The notes below the pieces were generated by a model, which was not told the DNA's origin, did not search any database, and saw only the letters and a program-made list of their open reading frames with translations. Of a stretch of 64,000 nucleotides of DNA, positions 41,419-48,633 are shown in pieces. Positions within the stretch are counted from its first letter, which is position 1, and each line of letters opens with the position of its first letter. The stretch comes from Marivirga arenosa (lineage in GTDB: Bacteria > Bacteroidota > Bacteroidia > Cytophagales > Cyclobacteriaceae), in the NCBI RefSeq assembly GCF_030503875.2, contig NZ_CP129968.2, positions 1,178,001 to 1,242,000 of the forward strand, given 5' to 3'. A program made the position numbers and the translations under genes.

Positions 41419-42729
41419 ATGAAAACAACTTTGATTAAAATTTGGAGCCTGATCTTTTTGATTGCTTTATTTTCTGCTTGTAATGATGATATAGATGATG
41501 TAGCTGATGATTTGGAATCTTTTGAAGAAATGGAAAGCTCTTGGGTAAGATTGTCATTGATGGATCAAAATGGAATTGATGTTATGCAACCCAATAATAG
41601 ACAAATTCATGCAAGAGTTGAAGGGAACTTAGTTGAAGGAGCAAGATACTATACCAGTAATTCGGGAAGATATCTAATTGCAATTGATAGAGCGGGCGGT
41701 GCAGTGAAATTCTTTGATTCTGGTGTAGAATTTCATATTGATCATGGTCACGAACATACACCAAAATGGTTAGATTTAGAAGTTAATACTTTATTGCCAA
41801 CCCACTTCGGAAGCTCATTAGGTCATATGGTGATATTTAATGATGGTGATGGCTCCATTACCCATATAAATGAGGCTCAATTAGAGATTCCTACCTACTC
41901 ACCCGTTACTTATTCTTTTGAAAATACGGTTGCACATCATGGAGCTGGTTTTAGGTTAGAAAATGGTCAGTTTGTTACAACTTTCAAAAATAATAATGAG
42001 CCTGGCGGATTGCCTCAAATGGTGAAATTTGTTGAAAGTAATGGAAATGTAATAGACGATAATGGTGGAGTAGAAGTGGGAGCTATCCATGGAGATGCTT
42101 CTAATGGACATCACGGTATATTTGGAAGTACAGATGGAGTTATTTTAGTGAATGATGAAGGGGAAATTAGTTTAATTGAGAACACTGGCGACTTAAATTC
42201 AGAATCAGGCAACTGGTTAGGGACTTTAAAAGGACATGATAATTCAAAGATGTTTTTTGCACGATCTAGAAATGTAGGAGCTTTTATGATCGATCCTGAA
42301 AATAAATCTATGACTCAAATTTATGCAGGTTCCGATGTAGTGGGAGATATGTTTAGCTTTGATGGGAAGTATTATATTTTACATACTGCAGATAATATGT
42401 TGAGAGTATTTGATGCGCATGATGGAGTTGAAATTGCCAGCAGAATGGTAGAAATGGCAGATATTCCTGAAGCTGAAGGTCACGATCATAGATCAGCTTT
42501 ATCAGAAATTGAAATTTTAAGAAAAATGGACGATCCTGATCCGGTTTTAGTTTGTTCCGATAAATTCTTATACGTTTTGTCTACTAATAGAACTCAAATC
42601 AAAGTTTTAGAAATTGACGATTTACATCACGTAGAAACAATTGAATTAGATAATGCAGTTGAAAGTATGATGAAAAATGGGTTTTCATTAGAAGGTGATG
42701 ATGATCATGATCACGATCACGATCATTGA
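41419..42729 (+). CDS. His-rich AztD-like metal-binding lipoprotein
   Basis: A 436-residue protein with lipobox cysteine 21 (LFSAC). The body reads as beta-propeller blades (SGRYLIAIDRAGGAVKFFD, GSTDGVILVNDEGEISLIE). A histidine cluster HIDHGHEH lies at residues 106-113, with more pairs at 173-174 and 231-232, and the last ten residues alternate Asp and His. Layout matches AztD, a periplasmic zinc chaperone of alphaproteobacterial Azt systems; that comparison is inference. Starts 14 bases after the DUF4625 gene, so it is in the same transcript. Confidence 0.75.
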   Translation: MKTTLIKIWSLIFLIALFSACNDDIDDVADDLESFEEMESSWVRLSLMDQNGIDVMQPNNRQIHARVEGNLVEGARYYTSNSGRYLIAIDRAGGAVKFFDSGVEFHIDHGHEHTPKWLDLEVNTLLPTHFGSSLGHMVIFNDGDGSITHINEAQLEIPTYSPVTYSFENTVAHHGAGFRLENGQFVTTFKNNNEPGGLPQMVKFVESNGNVIDDNGGVEVGAIHGDASNGHHGIFGSTDGVILVNDEGEISLIENTGDLNSESGNWLGTLKGHDNSKMFFARSRNVGAFMIDPENKSMTQIYAGSDVVGDMFSFDGKYYILHTADNMLRVFDAHDGVEIASRMVEMADIPEAEGHDHRSALSEIEILRKMDDPDPVLVCSDKFLYVLSTNRTQIKVLEIDDLHHVETIELDNAVESMMKNGFSLEGDDDHDHDHDH

Positions 42730-42797
42730 AAATTGCTTTAATAGTTTCGGTAAATGAATTGGGGATTAGGCTCCCCATTCATTTGAATTAAAATACT

Positions 42798-42888
42798 AAG
42801 GGAGTGTAAACAAGGTAAAATTTTAGTGATTAAGCTTGGTCCAGTCATATTATTAGATTTTGGTTAGTTAGCTGGTAATCACTCCCTT
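42798..42888. terminator. Complex hairpin between the metal cluster and the DUF6249 gene
   Basis: AAGGGAGTG (42798-42806) pairs with CACTCCCTT (42880-42888), and the T-run after it fits a + strand terminator. Inside, GTGATTA (42826-42832) pairs with TAATCAC (42876-42882), sharing CAC with the outer arm, and CCAG/CTGG pairs lie further in. The two pairings compete. Confidence 0.55.
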
Positions 42889-42893
42889 TTTTT

Positions 42894-43259
42894 CTATTTC
42901 TCTTCATCTTTTTTATCCATCCAACGAAGGCTAAGAAATGAGCTAACCAGGCCAATTCCGCCAAAGATGAAGATGCCTGATACATATAGGACTTCATTAT
43001 TATTTTTCATGTCAAGCGCATTATCAAGTATAACGGCAAAGACAATCCCTAAACCAATACCGATAGCCATCATTCCTATAACTAAGGCAATAGCATAGAC
43101 CGGATGTCTCTTTCTTTGCACTTTAGGTGCCTGAAATAATGAGGCATCAGCGCCAGCTTCAATTAAGGCTAGCCTTTCTTTATTTCGAGTGTAAAAGAAA
43201 TAGTAGCTAATACCGAAGATTGTAGCGAAAAGGGATATAAATACGATTACTGCTTCCAT
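42894..43259 (-). CDS. DUF6249-like membrane protein
   Basis: A 121-residue inner-membrane protein with an N-terminal helix (VIVFISLFATIFGISYYFF), a cytoplasmic loop (RNKERLALIEAGADASLF, the family signature) and two further helices. Its promoter at 43300-43326 matches the ECF sigma gene promoter, so it is probably a target of that sigma factor. Function unknown. Confidence 0.8.
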   Translation of the reverse strand: MEAVIVFISLFATIFGISYYFFYTRNKERLALIEAGADASLFQAPKVQRKRHPVYAIALVIGMMAIGIGLGIVFAVILDNALDMKNNNEVLYVSGIFIFGGIGLVSSFLSLRWMDKKDEEK

Positions 43260-43299
43260 GATTAATGTTTGTTTGTTTTAAAATTGATTTATGCCCTTT

Positions 43300-43326
43300 G
43301 GACAAGCGAAACTTTAAACTGGTTAC
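43300..43326 (-). promoter_or_regulatory. ECF-type promoter of the DUF6249 gene
   Basis: Read on the minus strand: GTAACC (43326-43321), 14 nt, CTTGTCC (43306-43300). The same two elements with the same spacing stand before the ECF sigma gene. Leader to the start codon is about 35 nt. Confidence 0.7.
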
Positions 43327-43411
43327 AGCTTTTCTAAAATATTTTTAATTGCAGCTTCTTATAATTAATAGAAACCTGTCGGATTTGGATAGGTATTCGA
43401 GTTATCAAAAA

Positions 43412-43488
43412 AACTAGCCCATTCAAAGGAGGAATACATCAGAGTATGCATGATCAAGCTATCCCCTTGAGGGGATTATAGGGGTGTG
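43412..43488. repeat. Partial copy of the G/C-rich hairpin repeat (module A)
   Basis: Contains CTAGCCC, AAAGGAGGAAT and TCCCCTTGAGGGGATTATAGGGGTGT, the right part of module A, with the left end decayed. A fragment of palindrome B lies just upstream at about 43374. Confidence 0.7.
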
Positions 43489-43570
43489 AATTAAGAAAAG
43501 TATCATGTAATAAGTATCAAGTTTTAATTAATTGGTTTCATGTAGTAAGTAATTAGTAATTAGTAATGAT

Positions 43571-43857
43571 AAACCTGTCAGGTTTCCAGAATTTAAAATC
43601 CAATAGGTAATTTTCATTATAGTATAGATCTCACTAAAACTTGACAGGTTTTATAAAAGTAGACCATCGAACCGGGATGGAAGGGTGAAAATGCGGGCCA
43701 GAGTTGGCCTTGTGCATGGAAGCATATTGCTTGTCTGAATATTGGCTGATCACTTTGATTTTTTCTAATGTTAACATCCCCCTAGCCCCCTTCAAAGGGG
43801 GAGTCTCCAAAGCATTCATTATCAAATTATTTCCTTGAGGGGATTATGGGGGTGTGA
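43571..43857. repeat. Composite repeat, modules B-B'-C-A
   Basis: B (AAACCTGTCAGGTTT, 43571-43585), its inverted partner near 43637-43653, module C (43694-43752, GGGCCAGAGTTGGCC then GCATATTGCTTGTC) and module A (43773-43857, CCCCCTAGCCCCCTTC then a second hairpin). The region 43260-43997 holds nothing else except the two promoters. Confidence 0.85.
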
Positions 43858-43948
43858 AAGTAGTAAGTATTAAGTTATAAGTTTTAGGTAATAGGTTTTG
43901 TTTAAAACTTACCAATTCATTATTCTTTTAAAAAATCCGTAAATTTCT

Positions 43949-43975
43949 GTAACCATACTTTGATTAGGCTTGTCC
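43949..43975 (+). promoter_or_regulatory. ECF-type promoter of the sigma factor gene
   Basis: GTAACC (43949-43954), 14 nt, CTTGTCC (43969-43975). Matching elements on the opposite strand drive the DUF6249 gene, so this is probably an autoregulated promoter. The predicted start near 43982 supports the TTG start at 43998. Confidence 0.7.
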
Positions 43976-43997
43976 AAACCATATCAAAACTTAAAAA

Positions 43998-44570
43998 TTG
44001 GAAGAAAAGCATCTGAACAATATTATCGAAGAAGTAAAGCGAGGGAATTACCATGCTTTTAATGCTATTATTGTTGCGCATGAAGTTCAGGCCTATAATC
44101 TGGCTTTTCGTATCGTGAAGAATAGGGAGGATGCTGAAGAAATAGCTCAGGATAGTTTTGTAAAAGCGTATAAAAGAATCAAATCATTTAAGGGAGATTC
44201 AAAGTTTAGTACCTGGCTGTATCGTATTGTTTATAATAATAGTATTAATAAATTAAGAGCAAATAAAAGGTTTAAGCTTAATGATGAAATAGAGGATGAT
44301 CAAATTGGAACTTCAGTTTCCGATCATAGCATGCAGAATTTACTGGATCAGGAAAGAAAAGACTTCATAAAGCAAGCGTTGAACAAATTGAATCCTCAGG
44401 AAAGTACTTTAATCACATTGTATTATCAAAATGAATGTGATTTAAAGGAGATAGAAGAAATAACAGGTGTGAATAAGAATAATTTAAAAGTGCAATTACA
44501 CCGAGCGCGTAAAAGATTAGAGCAGCATTTAAAACAAATGCTTCCAAATGAATTAGAAAGCATAAGATGA
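43998..44570 (+). CDS. ECF-family RNA polymerase sigma factor
   Basis: A 190-residue group IV sigma factor. Region 2 (NREDAEEIAQDSFVKAYKRIKSFKGDSKFSTWLYRI, about residues 41-75) and region 4 (LNPQESTLITLYYQNECDLKEIEEITGVNKNNLKVQLHRARKRLEQ, about 133-178) are clear. It starts with TTG; no upstream ATG exists in frame. The next gene overlaps it by 4 bases and encodes a small membrane protein likely to be its anti-sigma partner. Confidence 0.93.
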   Translation: MEEKHLNNIIEEVKRGNYHAFNAIIVAHEVQAYNLAFRIVKNREDAEEIAQDSFVKAYKRIKSFKGDSKFSTWLYRIVYNNSINKLRANKRFKLNDEIEDDQIGTSVSDHSMQNLLDQERKDFIKQALNKLNPQESTLITLYYQNECDLKEIEEITGVNKNNLKVQLHRARKRLEQHLKQMLPNELESIR

Positions 44571-44929
44571 TGGAAGAGCAAGAATTTAAAGATTTATTGA
44601 ATGATAATGTAGAAGGCCCTTCATATGGTTTTTCTACTAAAACCATGCGTAAAATTGAAGCCTATGAAGCATCCAAGCCAAGTTTTGTAAGGAGCGGAAG
44701 TAGGTCAATTATTGCTTATATAATTCCAATAGTGTTTTTGGTTTTAATCATTACCACCCTATTTATAAATGATTCTAGCTTGATTAATTTCAATATTAGC
44801 TTACCAGATTTTAAAACTGTTTGGTTAAAAGTGAATTTACATATTAGTTGGATACTGGGTTCTATAGGATTAACTGCCGGCTTCTGGGCCTGGATTTGGT
44901 GGGAGAAAAAGAATTTCAGGTTTAGATAG
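44567..44929 (+). CDS. Putative anti-sigma membrane protein
   Basis: A 120-residue product: an N-terminal cytoplasmic part of about 48 residues, a membrane helix (IIAYIIPIVFLVLIITTLFI) and a second hydrophobic segment near the C-terminus (ILGSIGLTAGFWAWIWW). Overlap by 4 bases with the sigma gene (ATGATGG) and this layout suggest an anti-sigma factor. No zinc-type anti-sigma motif is seen. Confidence 0.7.
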   Translation: MMEEQEFKDLLNDNVEGPSYGFSTKTMRKIEAYEASKPSFVRSGSRSIIAYIIPIVFLVLIITTLFINDSSLINFNISLPDFKTVWLKVNLHISWILGSIGLTAGFWAWIWWEKKNFRFR

Positions 44930-44935
44930 AATTAA

Positions 44936-45018
44936 ACATCCCCCTAGCCCCCTTCAAAGGGGGAGTCTCCAAAGCTTGCATTATCAATATATCCCCTTGA
45001 GAGGATTTTAGGGGTGTG
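44936..45018. repeat. Module A hairpin repeat
   Basis: CATCCCCCTAGCCCCCTTC, AAAGGGGGAGTCTCC and CCCCTTGAGAGGATTTTAGGGGTGT. The outer ends CATCCCCCTA and TAGGGGTGT are near-complementary, so the unit can form one long hairpin containing two smaller ones. Confidence 0.85.
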
Positions 45019-45056
45019 AAAGTAGTAAGTATTAATTTGTAAGTTTTAGGTAATAG

Positions 45057-45357
45057 AAAACCTGTCAGGTTTCGAGAACAATTATTCATCTAATATTAGA
45101 TTTTATCAATTAAAATAGCCAGCAAAAACCTGACAGCTTTCAGATAGTAATTAAATGAGAATAACAAAAATTCGGGCCAGAGATGGCCTTGTGCATGGAA
45201 GCATATTGCTTGTCCGACAACTGGCTGATCACTTTGATTTTTTATAATGTTAACATCCCCCTAGCCCCCTTCAAAGGGGGAGTCTCCAAAGCATGTATTA
45301 TCAGGCTATCCCCTTGAGGGGATTATAGGGGTGTCAAATTCTAAACCTGACAGGTTT
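45057..45357. repeat. Composite repeat B-B'-C-A plus an extra B
   Basis: B at 45057-45072, partner at 45125-45140, module C at 45171-45232, module A at 45252-45335 and a lone AAACCTGACAGGTTT at 45343-45357. Module order is the same as at 43571. The gap 44930-45379 contains no gene. Confidence 0.85.
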
Positions 45358-45379
45358 TGATCAAAAGGAGGATGAGGTT

Positions 45380-46546
45380 TTACTCCTCCTTCTTCTCTAG
45401 AATAGTCTCTAAATAATGCTCTTCCACTCCAAATTCTTGCTTTAAACCTTCAATTTTGGCGTTAATGGCTTCCATGTTTGGACTTTTGCTCGCTTTGCTG
45501 CCGACTAGCATTACATTTTTACGCGTATGCTCATTAGAGATAAACTCAAATACTTTGGTGTTATATTGATTTTTCTCTAAAAGTAAAGCACGTATGGTAT
45601 CGGTAACCATCTCAAACTGACGCTCTTTAAAAATACCAAACTTCAAGATAGGATTTTCCTGAGTGGTTCCTTTTACGCTTTGCCTAACCTGCTTATGGCA
45701 GCATGGTGCACAAATAATAAGAGATGATTTAGAAACTAAGCCTTTATAAATCGCATCATCAGTGGCCGTATCGCAAGCGTGTAATGCTATCAGAATATCA
45801 ATTTGATCCTTATCGTAATTTTCAATCCTTTCAGAAACGAAGGATAAGTTTTCATACCCACACTTATTGGCTACATCATTACAATAGTTAACCAGTTCCT
45901 CTCTTAGCTCAATTCCTGTAACTTTTACGTCTAAGTTTTTAGTATTGTATAGATAATCATAAAGCGCAAAGGTTAAATACCCTTTGCCCGAGCCCATATC
46001 TACTATATTCACTTGCTTAGGTAGATCAGTAGATTTGATGAGCCCATCAATGATCTCCAGGTATTTGTTAATCTGCTTAAACTTATCCGCCATCTTTGGG
46101 ATCAATTTTCCCTGCTTATCTTTTATTCCTAAATGAACTAAGAATTCACTTTCTTCAGCACGTTTCACTTTTTGTTTATCGTGATGCTCAGGAAGCTTAT
46201 TGCTGAAGGTAGGAGGGGTATTCGTTATCGTAGCTTTTCCCTTTTTATTAATCCGAAGGGCTACATCTTTCTCTAGCGTAAATAAAGTCGCGATGCGGAA
46301 AGCATCTTGCAACAATTTTTCTAGTTCCTGAATAGCTTCTTTAGCAGTATAGTTTTTTACCTGATCGTTGGTTTTGTAGCGATAGGTAAAAGAGAGGAGC
46401 TTCTCATTTTTAATTTCTACTTCACGTAGATATACATTCGCTAAGTCTGCTGACTTCCGAATGGGTTTACTTAAAGTAAGTTTTACAAATAAATCCTCTT
46501 TTAAGGATTTTTCCATTTCCTGAAAAAACTGCTGCATCTCCTTCAT
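45380..46546 (-). CDS. SAM-dependent methyltransferase (Methyltransf_32-like)
   Basis: A 388-residue enzyme. Residues about 170-340 are a class I methyltransferase: DMGSGKGYLTFALYDYL (SAM-binding loop), GIELREEL, ALHACDTATDDAI and the PCCHKQ motif found in GSTCD-related methyltransferases. The N-terminal 160 residues are specific to this family. Target unknown, possibly RNA. It is isolated on the minus strand and bounded by repeats on both sides. Confidence 0.88.
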   Translation of the reverse strand: MKEMQQFFQEMEKSLKEDLFVKLTLSKPIRKSADLANVYLREVEIKNEKLLSFTYRYKTNDQVKNYTAKEAIQELEKLLQDAFRIATLFTLEKDVALRINKKGKATITNTPPTFSNKLPEHHDKQKVKRAEESEFLVHLGIKDKQGKLIPKMADKFKQINKYLEIIDGLIKSTDLPKQVNIVDMGSGKGYLTFALYDYLYNTKNLDVKVTGIELREELVNYCNDVANKCGYENLSFVSERIENYDKDQIDILIALHACDTATDDAIYKGLVSKSSLIICAPCCHKQVRQSVKGTTQENPILKFGIFKERQFEMVTDTIRALLLEKNQYNTKVFEFISNEHTRKNVMLVGSKASKSPNMEAINAKIEGLKQEFGVEEHYLETILEKKEE

Positions 46547-46694
46547 CTTAAATACAAAGCTACAAATGGTGATAATAAAAAGCTATGCCTTGGACAGGTT
46601 TTGATAGAAGTAAAGGTAAAATGTGAAAGTTGTAAGCTAAATAAGTTGTAAGTAATAAGTAATAGGTTTTTTCTATTCGATTCTTTAAAAATAT

Positions 46695-46783
46695 AACATC
46701 CCCCTAGCCCCCTTCGAAGGGGGAATCTCAAAAGCATGCATTATCAATCTATCTTATCCCCTTGAGGGGATTATTGGGGTGTC
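46695..46783. repeat. Module A hairpin repeat
   Basis: CCCCCTAGCCCCCTTCGAAGGGGG with the second hairpin CCCCTTGAGGGGATTATTGGGGTGT. Contains a 5-nt insertion (ATCTT) relative to other copies. Confidence 0.85.
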
Positions 46784-47085
46784 TTGTATTAGAAAGTTAA
46801 AGCTGATAAAACCTGTCAGGTTTCCAGTACTTAGAATTTGCAAAAAATAGTTTCTTTATGAGCTATATTTTATCAAAACCTGACAGGTTTCAGATAGTAA
46901 TTAAATGAGAATGACAAAAATTCGGGCCAGAGATGGCCTTGTGCATGGAAGCATATTGCTTGTCCGAAAAATGGCTGATTATGCTGATTTTTTCTAATGT
47001 TAACAACTTCCTAGCCTCCTTCAAAGGGGGAACCTCCAAAGCCTGCATCATCAAGCTATCCCCTTGAGGGGATTATAGGGGTGTC
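46784..47085. repeat. Tandem composite repeat, copy 1 (B-B'-C-A)
   Basis: B at 46808-46823, B' at 46875-46890, C at 46921-46980 and A at 47002-47085. Nearly identical to the next unit, offset 302 bp. The whole gap 46547-47458 consists of these repeats plus a terminator. Confidence 0.88.
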
Positions 47086-47390
47086 TTGTATTAGGAAATT
47101 AAAGCTGATAAAACCTGTCAGGTTTCTAATACTTAGAATTTGCAAAAAAATAATTTCTTTATGAGCTATATTTTATTAAAACCTGACAGGTTTCAGATAG
47201 TAATTAAATGAGAATAACAAAAATTCGGGCCAGTGTTGGCCTTGTGCATGGAAGCATATTGCTTGTCCGACAACTGGCTGATCATTTTAATTTTTTCTAG
47301 TGTTAACATCCCCCTAACCCCCTTCGAAGGGGGAACATTTCCTAGCCTGCATCATCAAGCTATCCCCTTGAGGGGATTATAGGGGCGTTG
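47086..47390. repeat. Tandem composite repeat, copy 2 (B-B'-C-A)
   Basis: B at 47110-47125, B' at 47178-47193, C at 47224-47284 and A at 47304-47390. Last copy of the array; the A module has a short replacement after GGGGGAAC. Confidence 0.88.
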
Positions 47391-47404
47391 TTATTTTTCC
47401 ATGC

Positions 47405-47434
47405 AAAAAAAAGCAGACTTTTCAGTCTGCTTTT
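47405..47434 (-). terminator. Terminator of the NTF2-like gene
   Basis: AAAAGCAGACT / AGTCTGCTTTT (47409-47419 with 47424-47434), 4-nt loop. On the minus strand it runs into a T-run formed by the A-run at 47405-47412. Confidence 0.85.
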
Positions 47435-47458
47435 GATGTTCCCTTTTGAAAACTAATA

Positions 47459-47809
47459 TTATTGATAGTAGAATCTTTCGTGAACGATCTGACCGTTTTC
47501 CCACTTCTGAACGCCTACTTGTTCCATGTTTACTCTGTTACCATCTTTGAATGTAACATCCATAGTAGTTTCATGCATTACGATACCTGCTTCTTCATTA
47601 GAAGTAATCGCTTTCACTTCCATTCCGTGGAATTCTTCGATCATTCCTAAGAATTCTTCTTCGTGCTTTCTGCATTCTGCTTTCCCAGTCCAAGTACCTC
47701 TTGGCTCAGTGATTACCACTGGCTCACCGTAATACTTGTCGAATGCGTCTAATAATTTTCCTTCGCCTATCATCTTATAGATGTCTTCGCATTTTTCTCT
47801 TAATGTCAT
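47459..47809 (-). CDS. NTF2-like / SnoaL-like protein
   Basis: A 116-residue cone-shaped-fold protein: MTLREKCEDIYKMIGEGKLLDAFDKYYGEPVVITEPRG, then GKAECRKHEEEFLGMIEEFHGMEV and the strands ending GQIVHERFYYQ. The start is the inner ATG; an in-frame ATG 42 bases upstream adds a non-family stretch that overlaps a palindrome. Ligand or reaction unknown. Confidence 0.82.
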   Translation of the reverse strand: MTLREKCEDIYKMIGEGKLLDAFDKYYGEPVVITEPRGTWTGKAECRKHEEEFLGMIEEFHGMEVKAITSNEEAGIVMHETTMDVTFKDGNRVNMEQVGVQKWENGQIVHERFYYQ

Positions 47810-47834
47810 AATAGTAGTGTTTGTTAAAAAATTA

Positions 47835-47848
47835 TATGTATATACATA
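47835..47848. promoter_or_regulatory. 14-bp perfect palindrome in the divergent gap
   Basis: TATGTATATACATA lies between the NTF2-like gene and the divergent GNAT gene. It could be a regulator site for either; being made of TA and GT steps it may also be chance. Confidence 0.3.
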
Positions 47849-47943
47849 CAATATTGAAAAAGGTTTGAAAATAGTTTAAATATTTAATCAATATTAATGT
47901 AGATTAATACTTCACTATTGAGCATTGCCTCATAATTATAATA

Positions 47944-48396
47944 ATGATGAATATAAGGCCTTATCAGTCAGCTTATTTTCAAAAAGTACTAGCGCTATTT
48001 GATCTTAATACACCCCAATATTTTGCTGAAAGTGAAAAAGCAGATTTGGAAGAATATTTACAGCAAAAACGGGAAGATTATTTTGTGGTGGAGGAAAATG
48101 GAGAATTTATAGGGGCAGGAGGAATTAATTACGATCCTGATCGAGCAGTAATTTCTTGGGATTTTATTCATCCTGAATGGCAAGGAAAAGGAATTGGAAG
48201 AAGATTAATGGATTTTAGATTAGCTTATATTCGATCGCAAAAGCAATATGAAAAAGTGATAGTAAGAACCTCTCAATTGGCCTCCGGCTATTACGAAAAA
48301 ATGGGCTTCAATCTACTGGAAGTAAAAAAAGATTTTTGGGCTGAAGGCTTTGATTTATATTTTATGGAGCAGACCATTTCAGCAGGATCATATTAA
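47944..48396 (+). CDS. GNAT-family N-acetyltransferase
   Basis: A 150-residue acetyltransferase. HPEWQGKGIGRRLM is the acetyl-CoA loop, and ASGYYEKMGFNLLEVKKDFW the C-terminal part. ATG codons at 47944 and 47947 are both possible. Substrate unknown; it stands alone. Confidence 0.88.
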   Translation: MMNIRPYQSAYFQKVLALFDLNTPQYFAESEKADLEEYLQQKREDYFVVEENGEFIGAGGINYDPDRAVISWDFIHPEWQGKGIGRRLMDFRLAYIRSQKQYEKVIVRTSQLASGYYEKMGFNLLEVKKDFWAEGFDLYFMEQTISAGSY

Positions 48397-48536
48397 TTAC
48401 CCGCTTTTTTCGATAAACACCTAAAGTTTTAGGATGTATTTCAAATAAAATCCTATACATTTATAGTTCATCAAAAACCAAAACCCAAAGTCGAATTTCA
48501 AATTAATTTTCTGAGGGTTTGTTAAAAAATTATAGT

Positions 48537-48608
48537 CTGTATAAAGTAAGTTTAGTTATTTTAAATACAGAATGTTAGATATAAGACACGCTAATGTGCT
48601 TTATACAG
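48537..48608 (+). promoter_or_regulatory. Inverted repeat upstream of the kinase gene
   Basis: CTGTATAAAG (48537-48546) and CTTTATACAG (48599-48608) are perfect inverted copies separated by 52 nt, ending 25 bases before the kinase start. They could bind a dimeric regulator or form an RNA stem in the leader. Confidence 0.45.
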
Positions 48609-48633
48609 TTTTTGGGCTGCATAAAAAAAGAAT

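Noticed and set aside
43634..43825. Minus-strand 63-codon open frame
   Set aside because: It runs through repeat modules A and C and is explained by them; no start context or family similarity.
45210..45225. CTTGTCC in module C as an ECF promoter element
   Set aside because: No GTAACC stands 14 nt upstream in any C copy.
43412..47390. CRISPR array
   Set aside because: The repeats are long palindromic modules with related, not unique, spacers and genes between them; no cas genes are present.
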